Source of the DNA: Sphingomonadaceae bacterium
Lineage (GTDB): Bacteria > Pseudomonadota > Alphaproteobacteria > Sphingomonadales > Sphingomonadaceae
DNA length: 6,497 nucleotides
Assembly (NCBI GenBank): GCA_947442095.1
Contig: CANEVG010000206.1
Span: forward strand, 1 to 6,497
Direction: 5' to 3'
Shown piece by piece: positions 1 through 6,157 of the stretch. The notes below the pieces were generated by a model. It searched no databases, was not told where the DNA came from, and was given only the letters and a program-made list of their open reading frames with translations. Position 1 is the first letter of the stretch; each line of letters begins with the position of its first letter. Position numbers and translations under genes: made by a program.

Positions 1-917
1 ACCAGCTTGCCTTCGCGCATCCAGCCAGCCATCGCGGCAATGCCCTCGCCGAAGCGCGGCACATAATCGGCCACCAGCAGCCCGGTGATCGAAGCGCGCT
101 TGACGATAAGCTGCCATACGTTGCGCGCACCAGTCTTCTCGCCCGCGTTGTTATACTCGCTGATCAGGCCGCACAGCCCGATCCGCCCGCGCATGGCGAG
201 CGCATTGAGCCCGGCATCGAGGATATCCCCGCCCACATTCTCGAAGATCACGTTGACGCCTTCGGGCGCGGCGGCGGCAAGCTCGGCGGTAAGCTGGTCC
301 ACGCTCTTGCCGCGGTAGTCAATGGCCACATCGAAGCCGTAGCGCTCGACCAGCCGCTTGCACTTCTCCGGCCCGCCCGCGATGCCGATGACTTTGCTGG
401 CACCCTTGATCTTGGCGATCTGGCCGACAAGCGAGCCGACCGCACCCGCCGCACCCGTGACGAGCACGACATCGCCAGCTTCCGGCTGGCACACTTCGAG
501 ATAGCCGAAATAGGCCGTCATCCCGACCGCGCCGAGCACCGAAAGGAAATTGGTAGGCGAAGGCACGATGCCAGGATCGATCGGCGCACTGAAGCCGCCC
601 GCCGTCGAGACCGAGTATTCCTCGATAGCATTAAGTCCGCCAACCCACTGGCCGACCGGAAAACCATCCGCTTTGCTCGCCACGACTTCACCCACGGTAG
701 AGGCGCGCACCGCAGTGCCGAGCGGGATCGGCGGCATGTAGCTCGGCGCATCGTCCATCCAGCCGCGCATCGCCGGATCGAGCGAGGCATAGTGGTTGCG
801 GATGAGGAACTCGCCGTCGGCAAGGTCAGGCAGCGGCTCGCTCACCAGGTTGAAGTCTTCGGGGGCGGGCACGCCATTGGGACGGCGGACCAGCAGGAAA
901 CGGCGGTTTTCGGTCAC
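1..917 (-). CDS. NADPH-dependent MDR-family reductase (CurA / LTB4 dehydrogenase type), 3' end beyond left edge
   Basis: Predicted cytoplasmic zinc-independent medium-chain reductase that would use NADPH to reduce the C=C bond of an enone or enal; the substrate is unknown. The first 305 residues are visible. The N-terminal part reads like CurA/leukotriene B4 12-hydroxydehydrogenase proteins (RRPNGVPAPEDF at 11-22, SLDPAMRGWM at 45-54). The nucleotide-binding loop is TGAAGAVGS at 154-162, followed by GIAGGPEKCK at 178-187, whose Lys suits the NADPH 2'-phosphate, and FENVGG at 225-230. Family members run to about 340 residues, so roughly 35-40 are missing at the left edge. The start is GTG (917-915): AGGAG lies 7 nt upstream (929-925) and family similarity begins at once. 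No catalytic zinc ligands are seen. It is divergent from the dioxygenase gene at 1132, so the two may share control. Family assignment is firm, substrate unknown. Confidence 0.93.
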   Translation of the reverse strand, partial: MTENRRFLLVRRPNGVPAPEDFNLVSEPLPDLADGEFLIRNHYASLDPAMRGWMDDAPSYMPPIPLGTAVRASTVGEVVASKADGFPVGQWVGGLNAIEEYSVSTAGGFSAPIDPGIVPSPTNFLSVLGAVGMTAYFGYLEVCQPEAGDVVLVTGAAGAVGSLVGQIAKIKGASKVIGIAGGPEKCKRLVERYGFDVAIDYRGKSVDQLTAELAAAAPEGVNVIFENVGGDILDAGLNALAMRGRIGLCGLISEYNNAGEKTGARNVWQLIVKRASITGLLVADYVPRFGEGIAAMAGWMREGKL

Positions 918-924
918 AGGTATG

Positions 925-929
925 CTCCT
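925..929 (-). promoter_or_regulatory. Ribosome binding site fixing the GTG start of the MDR reductase
   Basis: AGGAG on the minus strand, 7 nt before the GTG at 917-915. It decides the start codon, since no ATG lies near the point where family similarity begins. Confidence 0.75.
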
Positions 930-938
930 AGAACAGGT

Positions 939-966
939 GGCGAGCGCCAGTCTCCGGCGCCTCGCC
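939..966. other. Imperfect hairpin in the 5' leader side of the MDR reductase
   Basis: The arms 939-948 (ggcgagcgcc) and 956-966 (ggcgcctcgcc) pair over 10 bp with one bulged base and a 7-nt loop. It lies 22 nt outside the GTG start of the reductase. It could be a leader structure or an operator. There is no T-run on either side, so it is not an intrinsic terminator. Confidence 0.45.
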
Positions 967-972
967 TTGCTC

Positions 973-986
973 TAGACCCTAGACCC
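973..986. repeat. Tandem 7-nt direct repeat (tagaccc x2)
   Basis: Two exact adjacent copies of tagaccc at 973-979 and 980-986, in the divergent intergenic region between the TTGACA hexamer and the hairpin. It may be half-sites for a regulator or simple slippage; the sequence alone does not tell. Confidence 0.5.
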
Positions 987-1102
987 CGGGGCAACCAAGA
1001 CGACTGTCAATTTGGCGAGCTTCCTGGCCCGCACTCCCCATTTTGTGAGGTGCTGGCAAACCGCATCCCCCCCAGACTGCAGCGGCGTAGCCCGCGCGAA
1101 CC

Positions 1103-1131
1103 GGACCCCCGACCCCATAGGACCCCCGACC
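1103..1131. repeat. 12-bp direct repeat upstream of the dioxygenase start
   Basis: ggacccccgacc occurs exactly at 1103-1114 and again at 1120-1131, a 17-nt period. The second copy ends directly against the ATG at 1132 and overlaps the likely ribosome binding site AGGA (1119-1122). It could be a duplication or an operator/leader element; its function is not known. Confidence 0.6.
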
Positions 1132-2580
1132 ATGGCCGAACCGTTCTTCGATCACCCCTATCTCAGCGGCCACCACGGCCCGATGGGCTTCGAGGCCGAT
1201 GCGCCCGATCTTATCATCGAGGGCAAGATTCCGAGCGACCTTGCCGGCATCTTCTACCGCAACGGGCCGGATCCGCTCCATCCCCCGCGCGAAGGCGATT
1301 ATCACTGGTTCGACGGCGACGGCATGGTCTTCGCGTTCGAAATTGCGGAAGGCCGCGTCTCGATGCGCAACCGCTGGGTAAAGACCGAGAAGTTTCTGCT
1401 CGAGAAGGCGGCGGGCAAGCGGCTGTTCGGCGTGTTCGGCAATCCCATGACCAGCGACCCCAGCGTGCAGGGCAAGCGCTATAACACCGGCAACACCAAC
1501 ATCATTCTCCACGGCGGCCAGTTGCTCGCGCTGATGGAGGGCGCGCCGCCGGTGGCGCTGGATCCGCGCAGCCTCGAAACGCTCGGCGAGCAGCAGTATG
1601 GCGGGCTGGTCACCTCCTCGTTCTCCGCGCATCCCAAGATCGATTACGCCACGGGCGAGATGTTCAACACCGGCGCTGCGATCCACGGGATGATGGGCGC
1701 GGCGGAAATGCGCTATGATATCGTCCGCGCCGACGGGACGATCCGCAAGACCGAGATTATCCCGATGCCGCACTTCAGCCTGATGCACACCTTCCTGCTG
1801 ACCGAGAACTGGGCGGTGTTCCCGTTCATTCCGATCGACACCGACCTGAAGCGCTTTGCGGCAGGCGGGCCAATGACCGCGTGGGTCAACAACCGGCCCA
1901 CGAAGATCGCGATCATGCCGCGCGAGGGCAGCGCGGCGGATGTGCAGTGGTTCGAATACGAGCCGCGCCACATGTTCCACGAACTCAATGTGTGGGAAGA
2001 AGGCGGCAAGATCATCGCCGATGTCGCCGCCGCCAACGGCACCGCGCTGTTCCCTGACGAGACCGGCACCCGGCGCACCCACGGCGACACCCAGCAGAGC
2101 TTGCGCCGCTGGACGATCGATCCCAAGGGCAACACCAGTTCGATCAAGGAAGAAACGCTCAACGACCGCGACATCCAGTTCCCCCGGCCCGACGACCGGC
2201 TGATGACGCGCAAGTCCCGCCAGAGCTTTGCCAACATCAACCTCAATTCGCGCGACGGGCGCGTGGAAGGCATGGACGCGGTGCTGCGCTTCGACACCGT
2301 GACGGGCCAGGAGGATATCTGGCACTTCGGCACGGGCGCAGCGGCGGGCGAGCTGGTTTTCGCCCCGCGCCTCGGCGGCACCGAAGAGGCGGACGGCTAT
2401 GCCATGACGCTGGTCCATCAGGCGAACAGCGCCACGAGCGAGCTGGCGATCTTTGCCGCCAAGGACATCGCCGCCGGCCCAATTGCGCGGATCAGGATCC
2501 CGTTCCGCATACCGAGCGGGTTCCACTGCAACTTCTATTCCGCCGACAACCCGCTCTACCGGCAGGCGATAACTCACTAA
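1132..2580 (+). CDS. Carotenoid oxygenase / lignostilbene dioxygenase family, non-heme Fe(II)
   Basis: Predicted cytoplasmic iron(II) dioxygenase of the carotenoid-cleavage family, cleaving a C=C bond with O2 to two carbonyl products. The 482 residues match bacterial lignostilbene-type enzymes in length. All four iron-binding His are seen: H167 (SAHPKID), H219 (MHTFLLTENW), H283 (MFHELNVWEE) and H465 (PSGFHCNF). Other family landmarks are FYRNGPDP at 41-48 and HWFDGDGMVF at 58-67. At 134-136 the protein reads L-M-E where lignostilbene dioxygenases, from memory of NOV1, have a substrate-binding Lys before the conserved Glu, so a 4-hydroxystilbene substrate is doubtful. The start at 1132 is chosen because AGGA lies 9 nt upstream and the family N-terminus begins here. 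An in-frame TTG at 1012 would add 40 unlikely residues. No signal peptide. The acyl-CoA ligase follows after 12 nt. Family firm; substrate could be a stilbene, a phenylpropenoid or an apocarotenoid. Confidence 0.93.
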   Translation: MAEPFFDHPYLSGHHGPMGFEADAPDLIIEGKIPSDLAGIFYRNGPDPLHPPREGDYHWFDGDGMVFAFEIAEGRVSMRNRWVKTEKFLLEKAAGKRLFGVFGNPMTSDPSVQGKRYNTGNTNIILHGGQLLALMEGAPPVALDPRSLETLGEQQYGGLVTSSFSAHPKIDYATGEMFNTGAAIHGMMGAAEMRYDIVRADGTIRKTEIIPMPHFSLMHTFLLTENWAVFPFIPIDTDLKRFAAGGPMTAWVNNRPTKIAIMPREGSAADVQWFEYEPRHMFHELNVWEEGGKIIADVAAANGTALFPDETGTRRTHGDTQQSLRRWTIDPKGNTSSIKEETLNDRDIQFPRPDDRLMTRKSRQSFANINLNSRDGRVEGMDAVLRFDTVTGQEDIWHFGTGAAAGELVFAPRLGGTEEADGYAMTLVHQANSATSELAIFAAKDIAAGPIARIRIPFRIPSGFHCNFYSADNPLYRQAITH

Positions 2581-2592
2581 CGAAAGCCCCTC

Positions 2593-4221
2593 ATGGCCAC
2601 AATTCCAGCGCACCCAGTTCCCTCTCACTTGGCCCAGTATGCCGCCGACGGCAGCTGGACCAACATGACCATCGGCGATTACGCGCGCCGCTGGGCCGAA
2701 ACCGATCCGGACCGCGTCGTCTATCTCGGCGATCCGGCTGCCCCGACTTATGCCAGCCTGCTCGCAGACGGCGAGGCCCTGGCCCGCGCTCTCCATGATC
2801 TGGGCCTGCGCACGGGTGATGTGATCGGCTTTCAGGTGCCGAACTGGGTCGAGGCCTCGATCATCAACCTCGCGGCCAACCTCGGCGGCTTCGTCATCAA
2901 CCCCATCGTGCCGATCTACCGCGATGCCGAGGTGATCCAGATGCTCGGCGATTGCGGCGCGAAGGCCTATTTCGTCGCCGAAAGCTTCCGTGGCTACGAT
3001 TTCGCTGCGATGATGGACCGCGTGCGCCCCCACCTGCCGGAACTCCGCCACGTCATCTACGTCCGCCCGGCCGAACGCACCCCCGATTTCGCCGCGCTGG
3101 TCGAACACGGGCGCGGCCTCAACACCCCGCTCGCCAAAGTCGATCCCAACGCGCTCAAGCTCATTCTCTACACCTCGGGCACGACCGGACGCCCCAAGGG
3201 CGTGCTCCATTCGCACAACACGCTGGACCGGGTGGCGCAGTTTGGCCGGCAGTATAGCGGCGTGCCCAGCGACGTGACACTGATGCCCTCCCCCGTCACG
3301 CACATCAGCGGGTTCTCGGGCGGCCTTGAAAAGCCCTTCGCTTCGGGCAGCCAGGTCGTGCTGATGGAAGTGTGGAAAGCCGCCGAAGCGGTCGCGCTGA
3401 TCGACCGCTTCGGGATCACTTCCACCGTCGCCGCCACGCCGTTCCTGCAGGAACTGTGCGACGCGGCAGAGGCTGCTGGTTCCAAGCTGCCCACGTTCCG
3501 CCGCTTTGCCTGCGGCGGCGCTGCCATCCCGTCAGAGCTGGTCTACACTGCCAACAAGCGCCTCGCCCACCCATGCGCCTACCGCGTCTACGGCAGCTCC
3601 GAGGTCCCGCTCGCCACGCCAGGCATCCTCCCTGAAAACAGCCTCGAAGAGGCCGCCGAAACCGATGGCGCGGCGCTCGATTACGAACTGCGGCTGGTCG
3701 ATGATGACGGCAACGAAGTGCCCAAAGGCACCGATGGCGAGATTCTTGTGCGCGGCCCGGCCATGTTCCTCGGCTATGCCGATCCCGCACAGACCCGCGA
3801 ATCCCTCACCGAAGACGGCTTCTTCCGCACTGGCGATATCGGCCGGATCACCCCTTCGGGCGCGCTCGTCATCACCGGGCGCAAGAAGGACCTGATCATC
3901 CGCGGCGGCGAGAACATCAGCGCCAAGGAAATCGAGGACGTGCTCCATTTGCACGCAGGCATCAAGGAAGCCGCCGTGGTCTCGATGCCGCACCCACGCC
4001 TCGGCGAAGGAATCTGCGCCTACCTCATCCCGGCAGGCGAAGAGCGGCCTGAAATGGGGGCGTTGTCGATCTTCGTCAGCGAGGCAGGCCTCGCCAAGCA
4101 GAAATGCCCCGAGCGCATCGAATGGGTCGAATCCCTGCCGCGCACCGCATCGGGCAAGATCCGCAAGGACCAACTGCGGGCGATGATCAAGGCGCTAATC
4201 GAGGAAGAGAAAGCGGGGTAG
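2593..4221 (+). CDS. AMP-dependent acyl-CoA ligase (cyclohexanecarboxylate-CoA ligase-like)
   Basis: Class I adenylate-forming enzyme predicted to activate a carboxylic acid with ATP and join it to CoA in the cytoplasm. The 542 residues carry all core motifs: P-loop LYTSGTTGRPKG at 192-203, YGSSE at 333-337, FRTGD at 411-415, GRKKDLIIRGGENIS at 429-443, and the C-terminal PRTASGK with catalytic K522. The stretch NPIVPIYRDAEV near 97-108 resembles cyclohexanecarboxylate-CoA ligases, but aryl, cinnamate or medium-chain acids are equally possible. It starts 12 nt after the dioxygenase stop with only a weak purine stretch (cgaaag), which suggests translational coupling in one transcript. Context suggests it activates an acid derived from the cleavage product, but the aldehyde-to-acid step is not encoded in view. 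It appears intact. Family firm, substrate unknown. Confidence 0.95.
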   Translation: MATIPAHPVPSHLAQYAADGSWTNMTIGDYARRWAETDPDRVVYLGDPAAPTYASLLADGEALARALHDLGLRTGDVIGFQVPNWVEASIINLAANLGGFVINPIVPIYRDAEVIQMLGDCGAKAYFVAESFRGYDFAAMMDRVRPHLPELRHVIYVRPAERTPDFAALVEHGRGLNTPLAKVDPNALKLILYTSGTTGRPKGVLHSHNTLDRVAQFGRQYSGVPSDVTLMPSPVTHISGFSGGLEKPFASGSQVVLMEVWKAAEAVALIDRFGITSTVAATPFLQELCDAAEAAGSKLPTFRRFACGGAAIPSELVYTANKRLAHPCAYRVYGSSEVPLATPGILPENSLEEAAETDGAALDYELRLVDDDGNEVPKGTDGEILVRGPAMFLGYADPAQTRESLTEDGFFRTGDIGRITPSGALVITGRKKDLIIRGGENISAKEIEDVLHLHAGIKEAAVVSMPHPRLGEGICAYLIPAGEERPEMGALSIFVSEAGLAKQKCPERIEWVESLPRTASGKIRKDQLRAMIKALIEEEKAG

Positions 4222-4270
4222 GAGGGGCGCTACCCAGCCTCGCTCCCTCGATTCCGACTAACCCCAATTT

Positions 4271-4369
4271 GCCATTGCGAGCGCAGCGAAGCAATCCAGA
4301 GCGGTCTTGCGCCGCTCTGGATTGCTTCGTCGCCAAGCGCCTCGCAAGGACAAGATCGGGGGCAATGGC
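4271..4369. repeat. Nested palindromic intergenic repeat (sphingomonad REP-like)
   Basis: A perfect 18-bp stem pairs 4287-4304 with 4312-4329 around a 7-nt loop. Outside it ttgcgag (4275-4281) pairs with ctcgcaa (4341-4347), and gccattgc (4271-4278) is the exact complement of gcaatggc (4362-4369), an alternative outer closure. The layout resembles short interspersed palindromes I recall from Sphingomonadales intergenic regions; that is recollection, not a search. It sits between two convergent genes, where such repeats are common. There is no T-run after the stem, so it is not a classic terminator, though it could protect the 3' end of the ligase mRNA. Confidence 0.75.
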
Positions 4370-4386
4370 GCCGGCACCCAACGCAT

Positions 4387-4420
4387 AAAAAAGCCCCCTC
4401 TCCAGCCGGAAAGGGGGCTT
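4387..4420 (-). terminator. Rho-independent terminator of the minus-strand SDR operon
   Basis: Read on the minus strand, a 9-bp GC-rich stem (4420-4412 with 4399-4391, aagccccct/agggggctt) encloses a 12-nt loop and leads into six T residues (4392-4387, the first two within the stem). It begins 26 nt past the stop of the SDR gene at 4446, the right place to end that operon. In the plus direction the stem is followed only by cttctcattt, so it may act weakly for the ligase transcript too. Confidence 0.85.
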
Positions 4421-4445
4421 CTCATTTCAGCTAATTGCGTTCGGC

Positions 4446-5249
4446 TCAGCTCTGAGCCTGCTGCGCAGCCATTGCAGCGCCGATCGCCGCGCCGATCTCG
4501 CCGGGTCGCGGGTTGCGCCGCAAGGTCAGGCCGCCGTTGATCTGCAGGTTCTGGCCGGTCATGAAGCAATCATCGCTGACCACGAACAGCGCGGCCTTGG
4601 CGATATCTTCCGATGTGCCGACCCGGCCCAGCGGGTATTCCTTGATGAACGCATCGACGAGGCCCGGGACCGCGAACGAGGCCTCGGTCATCGGGCTTTC
4701 GGTGAAGCCGGGCGAGAGCACATTGGCGCGGATACCTTGCGGGCCGTATTGGTTCGCCACGCAGCGGATCAGCGCCTCGGAAGCGGACTTGGTGGCGATG
4801 TAAGCCGCGTGATCGTCGATAATGCACTGCGTCGTGGCCGAGGAAATCTGCACCAGTGAACCACCTTGCGGCATCGCGCGCACGAAGGCGCTGAGGAAAT
4901 AGTGCACGCCCTTGAACTGCAGGGCGATGATCTGGTCGAGCTCTTCCTCGGTGATATCGTGCAGCGATTTGAGCAGGCCCCAGCCGCTGGCGTTGATCGC
5001 GATATCGACCTTGCCGTGCCGCTCCACCACCGTGGTCGCGAGCGCTTCGACATCAGCCTTCTTCGAAAGATCGCACAGCGCCCAATCGCCTGCGATCTCG
5101 CCGGCAAACCGTTTCAGCTCGTCCGGCTTGCGACCCGCCACCACCACCTTGGCACCGGCATCGGCCAGCGTGCGAGCGATATGCTGGCCCATGTTGCCTG
5201 CGCCCGCCGCGCCAACCACAACGGCGACTTTACCCGAAAGATTGGTCAT
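4446..5249 (-). CDS. Short-chain dehydrogenase/reductase (SDR), classical type
   Basis: Predicted cytoplasmic NAD(P)-dependent oxidoreductase acting on an alcohol or carbonyl. Its 267 residues fit a classical SDR. The cofactor loop is GAAGAGNMG at 13-21, with Gly where Thr or Ser is common. AGRK at 38-41 after the second strand has Arg and no acidic residue, favouring NADP(H). NASG at 86-89 stands for NNAG. S137, Y150 and K154 (YIATK) form the catalytic triad. The active-site Asn of the tetrad is replaced by Q111 (ALQFKG). The C-terminus has an Ala/Gln-rich tail after NGGLTLRR. It is the last gene of a three-gene operon, starting 5 nt after the ABM gene stop, with AAGGA 9 nt upstream of its ATG, and is followed by a terminator at 4420-4387. 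The enzyme class is sure; substrate and direction are not. Confidence 0.93.
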   Translation of the reverse strand: MTNLSGKVAVVVGAAGAGNMGQHIARTLADAGAKVVVAGRKPDELKRFAGEIAGDWALCDLSKKADVEALATTVVERHGKVDIAINASGWGLLKSLHDITEEELDQIIALQFKGVHYFLSAFVRAMPQGGSLVQISSATTQCIIDDHAAYIATKSASEALIRCVANQYGPQGIRANVLSPGFTESPMTEASFAVPGLVDAFIKEYPLGRVGTSEDIAKAALFVVSDDCFMTGQNLQINGGLTLRRNPRPGEIGAAIGAAMAAQQAQS

Positions 5250-5254
5250 GGCGC

Positions 5255-5605
5255 TCAGTCCTTTGCCGTCAAGAAGGTCGCGGTGGCAACGCCGTCCGGC
5301 CCGTAGACCGGTTCGGACAAGTCGCAGCGATACTTGCGTGTTACAGCGCCAAGGATGCCGAAGCTGCCCAGATAGGCGCCCATCTTGTAGTAAGGCTCAG
5401 CCACCAGATGCGCGGCCAGATCTTCAGCGGTATCCCACTCCTCGAACACATGGACGCGGCCAGGGAGGAACGGATCTGCGGTCCAAGTGTAATGGCGGCA
5501 GCCCTTTTCGGCGAGCGCCATATCGATCAGATCCTTGGCCCCTGCCAATGCCGGCGCCACGCTCTCGGGCGGAAAATCGATCTCACCGGAAATCAACACG
5601 ATCAT
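5255..5605 (-). CDS. ABM-fold (antibiotic biosynthesis monooxygenase / YgiN-like) small protein
   Basis: This 116-residue protein matches the dimeric alpha+beta-barrel ABM family, whose members include cofactor-free quinol monooxygenases and, in other cases, isomerases or heme-degrading enzymes. Visible signs are IDFPPES at 9-15, EKGCRHYTW at 33-41, PGRVHVFEEWDT at 48-59, and AAHL at 64-67 with H66, the usual spacing of Gly-Cys, Glu-x-Trp and His in this family. It has no signal peptide or membrane segment. It starts 4 nt after the SnoaL-like gene stop, with AAAGGG 7 nt upstream of the ATG, and ends 5 nt before the SDR start, so the three are probably cotranscribed. The context suggests a step in aromatic or quinol breakdown; whether it is a monooxygenase or an isomerase cannot be told. 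Confidence 0.82.
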   Translation of the reverse strand: MIVLISGEIDFPPESVAPALAGAKDLIDMALAEKGCRHYTWTADPFLPGRVHVFEEWDTAEDLAAHLVAEPYYKMGAYLGSFGILGAVTRKYRCDLSEPVYGPDGVATATFLTAKD

Positions 5606-5609
5606 GGCC

Positions 5610-6008
5610 TTACCCTTTCAACACATTGAAGCTGCGGCTCTGGTAGAGCCAGTGTCCATTCTTGCGGACATAATGGTCATCATAGCGCCCAACGGTTCGG
5701 CGCAAGTTCCCCTCTAGGTCTTCCAGCACTTCGTTGGTGTAGAGGCGGCCCGTTCCGGTATCGCCGGTGATCTCGATCGTGCCGACTTGCGAGAAGAAGC
5801 CGACGAACGCAAATGTCGACATAGCGCCGGACCAAAGCCCGACAATCGCGGCCTTGCCATCGACCGGGGTTCCCATAAGGTCCCACTTGGCATCATCCGC
5901 CCACAGCGCGCCCCAATCTGCCGCATCGCGCCGGTTCACGGCATCGGCATAGCTATCATGCAGCGCGCGGATTGCGAGCTGGTCCTCGATCGGTCCGGTA
6001 ATCGCCAT
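5610..6008 (-). CDS. SnoaL/NTF2-like fold protein
   Basis: A 132-residue protein of the SnoaL-like part of the NTF2 superfamily. It has the N-terminal helix pattern DQLAIRALHDSYADAVNRRD (9-28), then WGALWADDAKWDL (32-44), and a C-terminal strand with GRYDDHYVRKNGHWLYQSRSF (107-127). Such cone-shaped folds serve as isomerases, dehydratases, lyases or binding subunits, so function must come from context. It is the first gene of the minus-strand operon with the ABM protein and SDR. The ATG at 6008-6006 follows a good GGGAGAG ribosome site. Its length is usual for the family. Sphingomonads also use NTF2-like proteins as gamma-formaldehyde lyases (LdpA type) upstream of lignostilbene dioxygenases; that role here is speculative and rests only on the neighbouring dioxygenase. 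Confidence 0.85.
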   Translation of the reverse strand: MAITGPIEDQLAIRALHDSYADAVNRRDAADWGALWADDAKWDLMGTPVDGKAAIVGLWSGAMSTFAFVGFFSQVGTIEITGDTGTGRLYTNEVLEDLEGNLRRTVGRYDDHYVRKNGHWLYQSRSFNVLKG

Positions 6009-6157
6009 TTTTCTCTCCCAAGGTGAAAAGCCTATGGCGATTCGACCCCTCGTAAAACTATCATTTCCGCGCGCTGCCTCCCGCGCAGTTTTGCCTATTC
6101 TGCCGTTCCGAACACCCGGGTAAAACCGGGCCGATCAATCATGCGGAGAGAACAGCG
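6009..6157. promoter_or_regulatory. Divergent intergenic region between SnoaL-like operon and second SDR
   Basis: This 149-nt region should hold promoters for both directions, by gene orientation. Seen directly: GGGAGAG just before the minus-strand ATG, GGAG at 6145-6148 before the plus-strand ATG, a ccgcgc direct repeat (6067-6072 and 6081-6086), and a small inverted repeat cccgg/ccggg around 6115-6130. No convincing -35/-10 pair was found on either strand. Confidence 0.4.

Larger units (their letters stand above)
918..1131. promoter_or_regulatory. Divergent intergenic region between MDR reductase and dioxygenase genes
   Basis: This 214-nt region should carry the promoters of both flanking genes. 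Seen directly: an imperfect hairpin at 939-966, a tandem tagaccc pair at 973-986, and a 12-bp direct repeat at 1103-1114 and 1120-1131. On the minus strand TTGACA (1010-1005) is a perfect -35 hexamer pointing at the reductase gene, but no good -10 sits 16-18 nt beyond it, so the promoter call is weak. No plus-strand promoter could be picked with confidence. That promoter function lies here is inferred from gene orientation. Confidence 0.5.

Noticed and set aside
1012..1131. 40-residue N-terminal extension of the dioxygenase from a TTG codon
   Set aside because: The extension is Pro/Cys/Arg-rich without signal-peptide character, has no good ribosome site, and includes the direct repeats; the ATG at 1132 fits family length and has AGGA at 9 nt.
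792..1484. 230-codon plus-strand open frame crossing the divergent intergenic region
   Set aside because: It overlaps the reductase in antisense and the dioxygenase in another frame, and its Arg/Pro-rich translation matches no known family.
979..3303. Very long open frame (774 codons) on the minus strand, antisense to the dioxygenase and ligase genes
   Set aside because: It covers two well-recognised plus-strand genes, its translation is low-complexity (rich in Arg, Ala, His, Val) with no recognisable domain, and open antisense frames are expected in GC-rich DNA with strong codon bias.
3532..4173. 213-codon open frame on the minus strand inside the ligase gene
   Set aside because: Shadow of the ligase reading frame: no family similarity, and the ligase motifs P-loop to K522 are continuous on the plus strand.
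4287..4329. Inner palindrome as a plus-strand terminator for the ligase
   Set aside because: The stem is strong but is followed by tcgccaagcg with no T-run, so it is better explained as a dispersed repeat.
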